Origin: an uncultured Veillonella sp.
Lineage (GTDB): Bacteria > Bacillota > Negativicutes > Veillonellales > Veillonellaceae
DNA length: 64,000 nucleotides
Reading direction: 5' to 3'
Assembly: GCF_900545795.1 (NCBI RefSeq)
Contig: NZ_URAR01000002.1
Span: 62,001 to 126,000 of the forward strand
Translations under genes and position numbers: made by a program
Notes under the pieces: model-generated
What the model was told of the DNA's origin: nothing
Seen by the model: the letters and a program-made list of their open reading frames with translations, nothing else
Database searches by the model: none
In this document: piece after piece, positions 25,451 through 34,246 of the stretch
How positions within the stretch are numbered: position 1 is the first letter of the stretch
How the letters are laid out: every line of letters begins with the position of its first letter

Positions 25451-27166
25451 TTAATCTTCAATTTCTTGATGTAGCTTGTTTTTGAACTTTAATGTAAAGG
25501 TGGTGCCTTCACCAGGTTCACTAGCCACGCTAACAGTGCCTTCATGGATTTCCATAATATGTTTTACTAGTGACAGGCCTAGGCCGCTACCTTCACGTTT
25601 GCTATTGCGACTAGGATCGGCTTGATAGAAGCGTTCGAAGATACGAGCTTGCTTGTCTTTTGGAATACCAACGCCTTCGTCGGTCACTGTTACAAGTGTA
25701 TACATATCATTTGGAATGATTTTAACCGTAATATGATTATCGATCCCACGGCTAAATTTAATGGCATTGTCGAAGAGATTGATGAATACTTCTTCTACTA
25801 ATTTAGTGCAAAGCGTTAAATTGGCTTCAGGACCAACCACTGAAATTGTTATATTTTTGTTCTGTCGCTTACCTTCTAATAATTGCCAGGCCGTATGGAT
25901 GATGCGGCGAAGGGCTGCTGTTTCAAAGGTAATTTCAGAATGCTCATCCTCGATGCGGGATAATTTTAAAATCGTATTAATTAAGTCCTGCATATGAAGC
26001 GCTGCTGCATGGATATAACCGCCCAGCACAGTGGCTTCCTCTTTTGATGGATGCATACCATTGGCGAGAATTTCAGCATAACCACTGATGGTAGTCAGTG
26101 GGGTTTTTAATTCATGACTTACATTCGATGTAAATTCATGGCGTCGTTGCTGTTCAAGATAAGACTGTGTAATGTCTGAAATGATGATGAGCAAACGCCC
26201 TTTGTAGCGATCGTCCTCGGTAATGTGGAAGACAATGTGAAAATGCTGCCCATCGCGATGATATATGTAGTCGCCGCCTTGATGCTTTTTGAGGGCATTG
26301 ATGACATGGCGACGCCATTCAATATCATCAGATAAGAGGAGCAGTGGCTCACCATGTAAAGAGGACTTTGTATTTAAAAAATCTGTCGCATGATTATTAT
26401 ATACAATGATAGTACCATCTAGTTCAGCTAACAGGAGGCCATCATTCATTTCTTCCATGATGGAACGCAAGGTGTTTTTCTCGCCGCGGAGGCGGAAAAT
26501 CATGGTCTCAAGCTCTTGCCTTTGAAAGGAAAGGCGCGATAAGAGCGGTGTAATTTCATTGTAAGCTTCGTCAATAACCGGCTGTGTGTCAGTATTAGAG
26601 GTCCAGGCTTTCACAATTTCCTCAATAGGGTAAATAGCCTCAGAGGTCCAACGACGGGCTACTAAATAGCAGCCACCAGTTAGAATTAAGAATAGGGCCA
26701 CAAAGCCAGGAGCTGCATCTAAAATTACTTTATAGACGGTCGAACCCGTGCGAGATACGCGCAAAATAGAATTATCTGGCAAGCGTAGCGCCTCGTAATA
26801 ACTAATTGTATTTAATGTAGAGGAATCGCGAATATCACTACCTTCACCATGTAAAATAGCTTCTTTAATCTCTGGGCGCTGTAGGTGATTGTCCATTTCC
26901 TCAGGGTCACTAGCATTGTCATAGAGGACTTTGCCTTCGTAGGAAATCCAGGTAATGCGCAGCGCATTATCTGTAGCCTTGCTAATCGTATCTAGATGGC
27001 TCTTAGTTAGTTTTCCCTCAGCTGCTATGATGCGAGTTTCCGTATACAGTACATTTTTAAAGTCTTCTTTCCAGCTATTGTAAAACAGATAGCTCAAGAT
27101 GATAGTGCTAAAGAGCAAGCTCAGCATGCCAAGCCCAAAGAGGGCTCTAAAAAACTTCTTTCTCAT
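25451..27166 (-). CDS. phoR: PhoR-type sensor histidine kinase
   Basis: 571 residues. Two membrane segments (residues about 8-30 and 150-172) enclose an extracytoplasmic sensor. Then come a HAMP-like linker, a PAS domain (LRSIMEEMNDGLLLAELDGTIIVYNN) and the kinase core: H-box SHELKTPLTTISGYAE, N-box NLFDNAIKF, G1 DEGVGIPKD, G2 GSGLGLSLVK. It phosphorylates the adjacent PhoB-type regulator when phosphate is low. It overlaps phoB by 4 bp, so translation is coupled. Its place at the end of pstSCAB-phoBR supports the phosphate role. Confidence 0.93.
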   Translation of the reverse strand: MRKKFFRALFGLGMLSLLFSTIILSYLFYNSWKEDFKNVLYTETRIIAAEGKLTKSHLDTISKATDNALRITWISYEGKVLYDNASDPEEMDNHLQRPEIKEAILHGEGSDIRDSSTLNTISYYEALRLPDNSILRVSRTGSTVYKVILDAAPGFVALFLILTGGCYLVARRWTSEAIYPIEEIVKAWTSNTDTQPVIDEAYNEITPLLSRLSFQRQELETMIFRLRGEKNTLRSIMEEMNDGLLLAELDGTIIVYNNHATDFLNTKSSLHGEPLLLLSDDIEWRRHVINALKKHQGGDYIYHRDGQHFHIVFHITEDDRYKGRLLIIISDITQSYLEQQRRHEFTSNVSHELKTPLTTISGYAEILANGMHPSKEEATVLGGYIHAAALHMQDLINTILKLSRIEDEHSEITFETAALRRIIHTAWQLLEGKRQNKNITISVVGPEANLTLCTKLVEEVFINLFDNAIKFSRGIDNHITVKIIPNDMYTLVTVTDEGVGIPKDKQARIFERFYQADPSRNSKREGSGLGLSLVKHIMEIHEGTVSVASEPGEGTTFTLKFKNKLHQEIED

Positions 27167-27861
27167 ACTTTAGTCTCCCAGCGATAGCCGATGCCGCGCA
27201 CAGTTTTTAAATGCTTGCCAGCTGCGCCTAATTGCTGTCTAAGGGTTACTATATGCATGTCTACAGTACGAGACTCACCTTCATAGGAAAAGCCCCATAC
27301 AACTTCCATAATGCGTTCGCGTGATAGGGCGATGCCAGGATTCTCCATAAAGAAGAGGAGTAGTTCATATTCCTTTAGCGTTAAAGGAATCACTGTATCT
27401 CCTAAGGTCACGAGGCGACTGCTTTGATCTAGGGATAAATTGTCACATACTAGCACATCAGATTTAGCAGTACTAGGTCCATTGGCCCGGCGGAGGACTG
27501 CTTTGATGCGAGAGACGAGTTCTACTACGCCAAAAGGCTTAGAGATGTAGTCATCGGCACCATTGTCTAGGCCTTGGACGATATCAATCTCTGAAGTTTT
27601 GGCAGTTAACATAATAATAGGCAGGTCCTTGGTTGCTGGATTATTGCGTAATTTTTGAAGGATGGCCAGTCCATCTTCGCCTTCGAGCATAATATCCAGT
27701 AATACAAGTTGAGGCCGGCGCTCTTCGATAGCCTCCCAGAAGGGCTCGCTTGATTCGAAGGTGCCGACCTCAAATCCCTGCCCTTTGAGTACGTATGAGA
27801 TGAGACCGCGAATGCTGTCCTCATCTTCAACGCAATAAACTAAGGGTGGGGTGGATTTCAT
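27163..27861 (-). CDS. phoB: PhoB/PhoP-type response regulator
   Basis: 232 residues: receiver domain with acidic pocket VEDED, phospho-acceptor Asp in VLLDIMLEG and Lys in ISKPFG; then an OmpR-type winged helix (TLKEYELLLFFMENPG, SRTVDMHIVTLRQQLG, VRGIGYRWE). It would bind Pho boxes such as the one upstream of pstS in this window. The gene is 50 bp downstream of pstB on the same strand. Confidence 0.94.
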   Translation of the reverse strand: MKSTPPLVYCVEDEDSIRGLISYVLKGQGFEVGTFESSEPFWEAIEERRPQLVLLDIMLEGEDGLAILQKLRNNPATKDLPIIMLTAKTSEIDIVQGLDNGADDYISKPFGVVELVSRIKAVLRRANGPSTAKSDVLVCDNLSLDQSSRLVTLGDTVIPLTLKEYELLLFFMENPGIALSRERIMEVVWGFSYEGESRTVDMHIVTLRQQLGAAGKHLKTVRGIGYRWETKV

Positions 27862-27911
27862 GGTTCTCTCCTTTAACTATTCAGTGATGAATAGACTTAA
27901 TGAGTATCCAA

Positions 27912-28745
27912 TTAACCAAAACGACCGTTGATGTAGTCCGCTGTTTTTGGTTGATGTGGATCGCTGAAAATAACCTTTGTCTTATTATATTCTATCAAAT
28001 CTCCCATTAAGAAGAAAGCTGTTTTATCAGAAATACGTGCTGCTTGTTGCATATTATGTGTAACGATAACAATAGTGTATTTCTCTTTTAATTCTAAAGC
28101 TAATTCTTCAATTTTGGCTGTAGAGATAGGGTCTAGTGCGCTAGTAGGCTCGTCCATTAGGATAACTTCAGGTTTAGTAGCTAAGGTGCGAGCGATGCAC
28201 AAGCGTTGTTGTTGACCACCGGAGAGACTTACAGCACTTTTTTTGAGGCGATCTTTTACTTCATTCCAAAGGGAGGCGCGTTGTAAGCTTTCCTCAACGA
28301 TTTGGTCTAAATCAGTTTTGTTAGTGATGCCTTGTAGGCGAGGGCCGAAGGCTACATTGTCATATAAGCTTTGAGGGAATGGATTTGGCTGTTGGAATAC
28401 CATGCCTACACGGTGGCGAAGCACGATAGGTTCGATATCTTTATAAATATCTTCTCCTTCAAGACAAATGCGACCTTTTACAGTAATATCACCTTCTAAG
28501 TCATTCATGCGATTTAAGATACGTAAAAAAGTAGATTTACCACAACCAGAAGGGCCAATGAGTGCAGTGATTTCATTCTTTTTAATTTCCATATTAATGT
28601 TTTTTAAGGCATGAAATGAGCCATAAAAGAAGTTTAAATCTTCCACTGTAAAAGCATTGGCGATTGCTTCTTGAGCGGCTACCATACTTTGGACTGCGCT
28701 GATAGATTGTGGATTTGTAGATAAAGCCATATTAGACATTTCCAT
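27912..28745 (-). CDS. pstB: PstB, phosphate ABC transporter ATP-binding protein
   Basis: 277 residues, with an N-terminal extension of about 30 residues before the usual PstB core. Walker A GPSGCGKST, Q-loop FQQPNPFP, signature LSGGQQQR, Walker B VILMDEPTSALDP and H-loop VTHNM are all intact. It energises phosphate uptake with PstA and PstC. The start overlaps the pstA stop. Confidence 0.96.
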   Translation of the reverse strand: MEMSNMALSTNPQSISAVQSMVAAQEAIANAFTVEDLNFFYGSFHALKNINMEIKKNEITALIGPSGCGKSTFLRILNRMNDLEGDITVKGRICLEGEDIYKDIEPIVLRHRVGMVFQQPNPFPQSLYDNVAFGPRLQGITNKTDLDQIVEESLQRASLWNEVKDRLKKSAVSLSGGQQQRLCIARTLATKPEVILMDEPTSALDPISTAKIEELALELKEKYTIVIVTHNMQQAARISDKTAFFLMGDLIEYNKTKVIFSDPHQPKTADYINGRFG

Positions 28746-29647
28746 TATTTTGTATCTCCTAAATTTTTACGATTTAAATAACGACTAAGAGCTCGTGCTC
28801 CAATACTAAACATAAATACTAAGGCTAAGAGTAGTAAGGCGCTTAAGTTGGCCATAGCACTTGCATGTGGGTCTAAGGATTCACTGCGGGAAGCCCAGAT
28901 TTGTAAGGATAAGGTTTCACCAGAGCGGAATGGGTTGAACGCATTTGTAGGTGATGTAATATCCGTGCTGTTCCAGTTAATATCGGTACTCATACCGGCG
29001 GTGAACATAAGCGCTGCGGCTTCACCGAATACACGACCAGCAGCTAAGATAATCCCCGTAATAATAGCTGGGAAGGCCGCTGGAATTAATACGCGACTGA
29101 TTGTCTGCCATTTAGTGGCTCCAAGACCATAACTACCTTTAGCATAGGATGCAGGTAGAGCGCGAAGCGCATCTTCTGTAATTGTTGCGATTAAAGGTAG
29201 AGTTAAAATAGATACGGTTAAAGCACCAGCAAAGAGATTCCATTGGGAATTTGTCATGATGATGAACACTAAGTAACCGAAGAGACCAACTACGATAGAT
29301 GGCAATGAAGACAATGTTTCAATGGCGATACGCAATACTTTTTGAATGCGGCCATGAGTGGCATATTCTGCCATGTAGATACCAGCGCCAATGCCAAGCG
29401 GCACGCTGATAATTAAAGATAGGAACACGAGATAGACTGTGTTGAATAATTGATTACCAATACCAGTAGGGGAGAACTCCAATAAAGAAGGCTGAAAATC
29501 AATCAGCGCAGAGTAGGCGATGTAGCCTACAAAGGAGAGGAGTAATAATAGCGTAGCCCCTGCTAGCACATGAAGTGACAAGGTAACGATTCGATCACTA
29601 GTGAGTGCACGACGGCGTGGAGCCGGGATAGCTTTACTTGCTTGCAA
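28745..29647 (-). CDS. pstA: PstA, phosphate ABC transporter permease
   Basis: 300 residues and six predicted membrane helices. The EAA-type loop is DALRALPASYAKGSYGLGATKWQTISRVLIPAA. TTG start behind AGGAGG; it overlaps pstC by 14 bp, which suggests coupled translation. It forms the membrane channel with PstC. Confidence 0.94.
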   Translation of the reverse strand: MQASKAIPAPRRRALTSDRIVTLSLHVLAGATLLLLLSFVGYIAYSALIDFQPSLLEFSPTGIGNQLFNTVYLVFLSLIISVPLGIGAGIYMAEYATHGRIQKVLRIAIETLSSLPSIVVGLFGYLVFIIMTNSQWNLFAGALTVSILTLPLIATITEDALRALPASYAKGSYGLGATKWQTISRVLIPAAFPAIITGIILAAGRVFGEAAALMFTAGMSTDINWNSTDITSPTNAFNPFRSGETLSLQIWASRSESLDPHASAMANLSALLLLALVFMFSIGARALSRYLNRKNLGDTK

Positions 29648-30542
29648 GGGACGCGCCTCCTTTACTTGAAATGTAGCGAATCAATAAGATAAAGAATAAG
29701 GAAATAATAAAGAGTAAAAGAGCCATGGACCAAAGTGCGAAATTATATTCACTACCTTCCATCGTACCACCCATATCAGCGGCGATAGCGCCTGTTAAGT
29801 TAACTGTAGGGGATAGAAGGGACGTTGGTAAGGCTTTCATTTTACCGATTACCATGGCGACTGCTAAGGCTTCGCCGAAGGCACGAGCGAGACCTAAGAT
29901 AATGCCAGCTAAAATACCATGTTTAGCTACTGGTAAAACGATTTTGTAAATTACTTCCCAGCGAGTAGCTCCTAAGCCGTAAGCGCCTTGGCGATATGTT
30001 TTAGGAACACTATTGAGAGCATTCATTGTAACAGATGTAATAGTTGGGAAAATCATAATAGCTAGTACAATAGAAGCTGCTAATATAGAGAAGCCACTAT
30101 CAGAGCTAGTGTTTCGTTGGATAAATGGAACTAAGATTGTAAGACCTAACCACCCATAAATGATAGATGGAATACCTACGAAAATTTCAATAACTGGTTG
30201 CCAGAAACGACGGCCCATGGAAGGGGTAATTTCTGCCATGTAAATAGCAAGACCAATACTTACTGGTGTAGCCATAAGTAAGGCAAGACCACAAGTGATT
30301 AAAGAACCAATGATGAAGATGGCAGCGCCTACTTGGCCACCACCATTTAAGGTGTCTTCAGGTTTAAATGTAGTGCTAAATAAGAATTCTGAAATACTAT
30401 GTCCATATGTTGTGAAGGTGCCAGTACCTCGATAGATTAGGAATACACCTATCGCTATGGTAAGAAGGAGCAGGCAAAAGCCTGCTCCTTGGATCACATG
30501 GCGCCAGATTCGATCGTTTCGAAGTGTGCTTTCAATGTTCAT
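29634..30542 (-). CDS. pstC: PstC, phosphate ABC transporter permease
   Basis: 302 residues with six membrane helices and the EAA loop MNALNSVPKTYRQGAYGLGATRWEVIYKIVLPVA. It starts 3 bp after the pstS stop; the ribosome binding site (AAAGG) is close and weak, so coupling with pstS is likely. Confidence 0.94.
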   Translation of the reverse strand: MNIESTLRNDRIWRHVIQGAGFCLLLLTIAIGVFLIYRGTGTFTTYGHSISEFLFSTTFKPEDTLNGGGQVGAAIFIIGSLITCGLALLMATPVSIGLAIYMAEITPSMGRRFWQPVIEIFVGIPSIIYGWLGLTILVPFIQRNTSSDSGFSILAASIVLAIMIFPTITSVTMNALNSVPKTYRQGAYGLGATRWEVIYKIVLPVAKHGILAGIILGLARAFGEALAVAMVIGKMKALPTSLLSPTVNLTGAIAADMGGTMEGSEYNFALWSMALLLFIISLFFILLIRYISSKGGASLASK

Positions 30543-30545
30543 CCT

Positions 30546-31433
30546 TTATTTCCCCGTTTTTACTTTAGCAGCGATACCATAGCCTTTGCCTTCAAGGATT
30601 TTACCGAATTCGTCGGACATGATGAAGTCAAGGTATGCTTTTTGAACTGCGTCTGGTTGGCCTTTAGTGTACATGTGTTCGTAGCCCCATACTTTGTAAG
30701 TGCCATTGTAAGTGTTTTCTAAGGAAGGTGCTACACCATCAATGGAGATTGGAGTTACGCTTGTGTTGTTTAACAAGTAAGGTAAAGCTACATAACCGAT
30801 AGCACCTGGTGTGTTAGAGATGCTTTGGATAAGTGCGCCGGAATCATCTGTTTCAAGAGATTTGTTGGACACTTCTTGGTTGTTGTTAAGTGCGAATTCT
30901 GTGAAGAGTGCACGTGTACCAGATGTGGAAGGACGAGTTACAAGAACTACGTTTACATCAGGACCGCCAACTTCTTTCCAGTTAGTTACCTTACCAGTGA
31001 AGATGTCGATTAATTGTTGTTGTGTAAGACTTGATACAGCGGCGCCAACTTCTTTATTGGCTACAGCTGCTACTGTAACTACAGCTACTTTGTGGTCTAC
31101 TAGTTCAGCGGCTTTTTCTTTAGGTAATTTTGTTTCTGCTGCTACGTCGGAGTTACCGATGTTTACAGTACCGTCAGAAACTTGTTTTAAACCTGTGCCG
31201 GAACCACCACCGTTAAGTACGATAGATACATCAGGGTGTTTCTTTTTAAACTCGGCTGCTGCTTCTTTAGCCAATGGAAGTAAAGCAGAAGAACCGGAAG
31301 AAGTAATTGTTCCTTTTAATGCTTGTGCTGCTCCTTGCTTAGCGGAGTCGCCGCTGTTGCCGCAACCCATTAGACCTAAGGTTAATACACCTGCCATGGC
31401 TAAGACTGATAATGCTTTCAAGTTGAATTTCAT
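30546..31433 (-). CDS. pstS: PstS, phosphate-binding lipoprotein
   Basis: 295 residues. A signal peptide ends in the lipobox LGLMGC, so the protein is lipid-anchored at Cys24. Phosphate-contact motifs are present: SSGSSALLPLAKEAA, GGGSGTGLKQVSDGT, SDVAAE and VTRPSTSGTRALF. It is the first gene of the pstSCAB-phoBR operon and has a strong AGGAGG. Confidence 0.96.
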   Translation of the reverse strand: MKFNLKALSVLAMAGVLTLGLMGCGNSGDSAKQGAAQALKGTITSSGSSALLPLAKEAAAEFKKKHPDVSIVLNGGGSGTGLKQVSDGTVNIGNSDVAAETKLPKEKAAELVDHKVAVVTVAAVANKEVGAAVSSLTQQQLIDIFTGKVTNWKEVGGPDVNVVLVTRPSTSGTRALFTEFALNNNQEVSNKSLETDDSGALIQSISNTPGAIGYVALPYLLNNTSVTPISIDGVAPSLENTYNGTYKVWGYEHMYTKGQPDAVQKAYLDFIMSDEFGKILEGKGYGIAAKVKTGK

Positions 31434-31486
31434 TTGTTGCCTCCTGTAAAATTGAGTGATGTCTTACATTCTTAACTTGTGCATTC

Positions 31487-31542
31487 AGTATACACAAAGT
31501 TTGTAAAGTTTCTACTCCATACTTTGTAAAGCTTTTGTAAAA
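31487..31542 (-). promoter_or_regulatory. Pho box and -10 element of the pst operon
   Basis: On the minus strand TTTACA occurs at 11-bp spacing (TTTACAAAAGC then TTTACAAAGT), with a third copy about two turns closer to the gene; together they cover about 31500-31542. A -10 TATACT lies at 31492-31487, and no good -35 is visible. This matches Bacillus-type Pho boxes, where PhoP replaces the -35. It predicts induction of pstSCAB-phoBR by phosphate limitation. Confidence 0.75.
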
Positions 31543-31746
31543 TAATGAAATATCTATAAAAAATAAGGTGCGTATGAGTTTAAGTCATAGATGGTGCTAT
31601 ATATATAATAGGTTAAAATATGATAGGTAATATGGTAGATGTTGTAAATGACTCTTTACAGTATCTTCACAAAGTGCAAAATATACACTGTAGGCGTACA
31701 TGAAAAGGGCTACCTATGACAAATTGGCAGAAGTATAAAAAAAGAG

Positions 31747-31774
31747 TTGAGTATTTAATCCTTAGAGGTATACA
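31747..31774 (+). promoter_or_regulatory. likely promoter of alr
   Basis: TTGAGT (31747-31752) and TATACA (31769-31774) are spaced by 16 bp, 38 bp before the alr ATG. Upstream, TTTACAGTATC followed by TTCACAAAG at about 31655-31675 is Pho-box-like, but weak. Confidence 0.5.
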
Positions 31775-31811
31775 ATAGGAAGGTACGAATAGTTTTAATT
31801 AGAGGTGACTT

Positions 31812-32921
31812 ATGAGACCGACTCATTTACGAATAGATACGGCAATTTTGCGCGAGAATTTACGGCGTATAAAAGATAGTTTACCTGAGTGGAGCTCTGC
31901 AACAGCCGTAATAAAAGCCAATGGTTATGGCCATGGCAGTGTTATGGTAGGTCGTATTGCAGTGGAAGAAGGCTATGAATCTTTGGCAGTAGCCTTTCCT
32001 GAGGAAGCCTTGCCGCTTCGTCGGGCAGGCATTAATTTGCCGATTTACTTGCTGGGGATTACTTTACCTCAATCCTATGATTTAATTGTAGAAGGTCAAT
32101 CGATTCCGGCAGTTTGTGATTCTACTGATTTAGAGGCGTTAGAAGCTTGTGCGGCGCGTCATGATGTGATTATTGAGTGTTGCATTGCTGTTGATACGGG
32201 GATGCATCGCATTGGTATTCACCCAGATAGTGCGTTAGACTTTATGGCTAAAATAGAGAGCTTTCCGCATTTGCGTGTAGATGGATTTTTCTCTCATATG
32301 GCAAATGCTGATAGTGCGGATAAAACAAGTGCTCATAAACAAACAGAGGCGTTCCGTCATATGGTGGAAATGGTTAGGGCTCATCGAAGCGAGCCATTTC
32401 GTTTCTCCATGGCGAATAGCGCAGGGCTACTTGATGTAAAAGATAGCTTGTTCACGGATGCTAGACCTGGCATCATTCAATATGGTATTATGCCATCTCT
32501 TGATGTGCCTAATCGCTTGGGATTAAGGCCAGCCTTGAGTTTTCATAGCAAGGTCGTTCATGTGCAACATTTAAAATCCGGTGAACGCATTGGCTATGGC
32601 GGAACCTATATGACTAATCGAGTGACTACGGTGGCTACTGTGCCGGTTGGTTATGGTGATGGCTATCCGAGAAGCTTGTCTAATCGTGGGGCCGTATTAA
32701 TTAATGGATATCGCTGTCCTATTGTGGGGCGCGTTTGCATGGATCAGCTCATGGTGGCTATGCCTGAGGGCGTGTCGGTGCATCCGGGCGACGAAGTAGT
32801 GCTCTTGGGGAAACAAGGGGAAGAAAGTATTACAGCCCTTGAAATTGCTACCTTAGTGGGGACTATACCATATGAAATATTCTGTGGATTCTCTGAACGA
32901 GTGCCGCGGATTTATGTGTAA
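31812..32921 (+). CDS. alr: alanine racemase
   Basis: 369 residues. The PLP lysine is K35 in AVIKANGYGHG. The second catalytic base lies in RIGYGGTY, and SMANSAG and ARPGIIQYG are typical. It makes D-alanine for peptidoglycan. The gene stands alone between the divergent pst operon and a terminator, with GAGGTG in front of the ATG. Confidence 0.96.
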   Translation: MRPTHLRIDTAILRENLRRIKDSLPEWSSATAVIKANGYGHGSVMVGRIAVEEGYESLAVAFPEEALPLRRAGINLPIYLLGITLPQSYDLIVEGQSIPAVCDSTDLEALEACAARHDVIIECCIAVDTGMHRIGIHPDSALDFMAKIESFPHLRVDGFFSHMANADSADKTSAHKQTEAFRHMVEMVRAHRSEPFRFSMANSAGLLDVKDSLFTDARPGIIQYGIMPSLDVPNRLGLRPALSFHSKVVHVQHLKSGERIGYGGTYMTNRVTTVATVPVGYGDGYPRSLSNRGAVLINGYRCPIVGRVCMDQLMVAMPEGVSVHPGDEVVLLGKQGEESITALEIATLVGTIPYEIFCGFSERVPRIYV

Positions 32922-33011
32922 CTATAGATAGAATGAATAGCAACTTGTAAAATAGGTGCTATAGTGAAATAAGGCCTATAAAAGAATATGAATTAGTAGG
33001 AAAATAAAAAA

Positions 33012-33042
33012 ACTACCTCATCATTGATGGGGTAGTTTTTTT
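33012..33042. terminator. terminator between alr and the convergent iclR-type gene
   Basis: ACTACCTCATC pairs with GATGGGGTAGT across ATT (33012-33036, one unpaired or wobble position). A-rich flank on one side and seven T on the other; probably bidirectional. Confidence 0.85.
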
Positions 33043-33170
33043 ATGGAATATTGAGATAGTTTTTGTATATTGAGAGCTTTTTTATATTGAGAGCTTTTTA
33101 TAGAATAGTTACATAATTAATTTAGAGGGACTTAGTAATTACCCGTTACCAAGCAAGATAATCATTCTAT

Positions 33171-33968
33171 CTAGTAGTTGAAATTTTTAGTAGCCATTAA
33201 TTTCTCGATGATTGTACCATAGTGACGAAGATTTGTTTTGATTGTATCAATATGCTCAGGAGAGCCATCAAATATAAGGAAACTAATACTTAAGGCGGCT
33301 ACAATTTTTTTATTTACTCGTAAAGGCCTTGCAATACAACGGGCGTATTTTGTAATTTCTTCTTCTTCATAAGTGAACTCATCCTGTTTATAAGTGAACT
33401 CATCCTGTTTATTCTGATGAATGTTTTGATATAGGGCATTTACTGTAGGTAGAGTTTTCTCTGTTAAGCTAGGCAATGGATCAACAAATAATTGGTGTAA
33501 TTCTGATTCTGTATGGTCCATTAATAGAGATTTTCCTAGTGCCGTTGCATAGGCTGGAAGTCGCTTGCCTACCGATGAAATAAGCTGCAATGGCTTGGGA
33601 CTTGTCACTTTTTGTAAGTACATAATTTGATTGCCTTCAAGTACACCTAGATGGACTGTTTCTTTGCAATTTGAAGACATAATTTCCATTTGTTCTTTAA
33701 TTAAGTCTAATGTATCGGCTTGGTGTTCGTAGGTGTTACCGATGATGAAAGCTTGTTTTCCCATTGTGTAAATTAAACTTTCCTCTTCACAAGCTAAATA
33801 ATTAGTATCTACTAATGTCTTCAATATAGGTGTTAAGGTACTTTTGGGACACTCAAGAATATCGGCTATTTGTGATAATGTTAAGCCATGGCTGCTAGCT
33901 ACCGCTTCTAATACTTTGATGACCCGTAGCGTTGGCTTGTGTTGGTTGCTAGTATGTATCAATTTCAT
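33171..33968 (-). CDS. IclR-family regulator, probably of the fucose operon
   Basis: 265 residues from the ATG at 33968 behind TAGGAGA; an upstream ATG at 34004 lacks a ribosome binding site. N-terminal winged helix (LTLSQIADILECPKSTLTPILKTL) and an IclR effector domain (TVHLGVLEGNQIMYLQK, LPAYATALGKSLL, CIARPLRVN). It is divergent from the fucose genes, like Cj0480c in the Campylobacter jejuni fucose island. The effector domain contains a 7-residue tandem duplication (KQDEFTY twice). Repeats of CGCATATACGTA in the divergent region are candidate operators. Confidence 0.9.
   Translation of the reverse strand: MKLIHTSNQHKPTLRVIKVLEAVASSHGLTLSQIADILECPKSTLTPILKTLVDTNYLACEEESLIYTMGKQAFIIGNTYEHQADTLDLIKEQMEIMSSNCKETVHLGVLEGNQIMYLQKVTSPKPLQLISSVGKRLPAYATALGKSLLMDHTESELHQLFVDPLPSLTEKTLPTVNALYQNIHQNKQDEFTYKQDEFTYEEEEITKYARCIARPLRVNKKIVAALSISFLIFDGSPEHIDTIKTNLRHYGTIIEKLMATKNFNY
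33369..33410. repeat. perfect 21-bp tandem duplication inside the iclR-type gene
   Basis: Two exact copies of a 21-bp unit (33369-33389 and 33390-33410) encode KQDEFTY twice on the minus strand. Being a multiple of three, it keeps the frame. This is a recent slippage product and may vary between strains. Confidence 0.95.
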
Positions 33969-34009
33969 AAAATCTCCTAATTCGACTGTACGAAAAATAT
34001 TCATAAATT

Positions 34010-34167
34010 CGCATATACGTAAATTTGTTATTATTTTAACATAATAAATTGATTATGCCTACTAGTATGTAAAAAGTGCAAAATCTAAGCTGATATTGAT
34101 ATATATATGCAATATTAGCATTACGCATATACGTATCTTGTTGACTTATACGTATGATAAGTATAAT
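34010..34167 (+). promoter_or_regulatory. divergent operator/promoter region of the fucose genes
   Basis: CGCATATACGTA occurs exactly at 34010-34021 and at 34124-34135, with a partial TATACGTATG at 34147-34156. A promoter is formed by TTGACT (34141-34146) and TATAAT or TAATAT (34162-34169), spacing 15-17 bp. The partial repeat lies between -35 and -10. This layout fits repression by the divergent IclR-type regulator. Confidence 0.65.
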
Positions 34168-34246
34168 ATAAGCTCATAAGATGTTCGAAAAGAAAGTTGT
34201 TTTACTTATATACGAAACGTTGTACAGTTTAAATGGAGGTGTAAGT

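Noticed and set aside
30811..31449. Long plus-strand open frame opposite pstS (212 codons)
   Set aside because: It is the antisense shadow of a clear PstS; the plus-strand translation shows no recognisable family.
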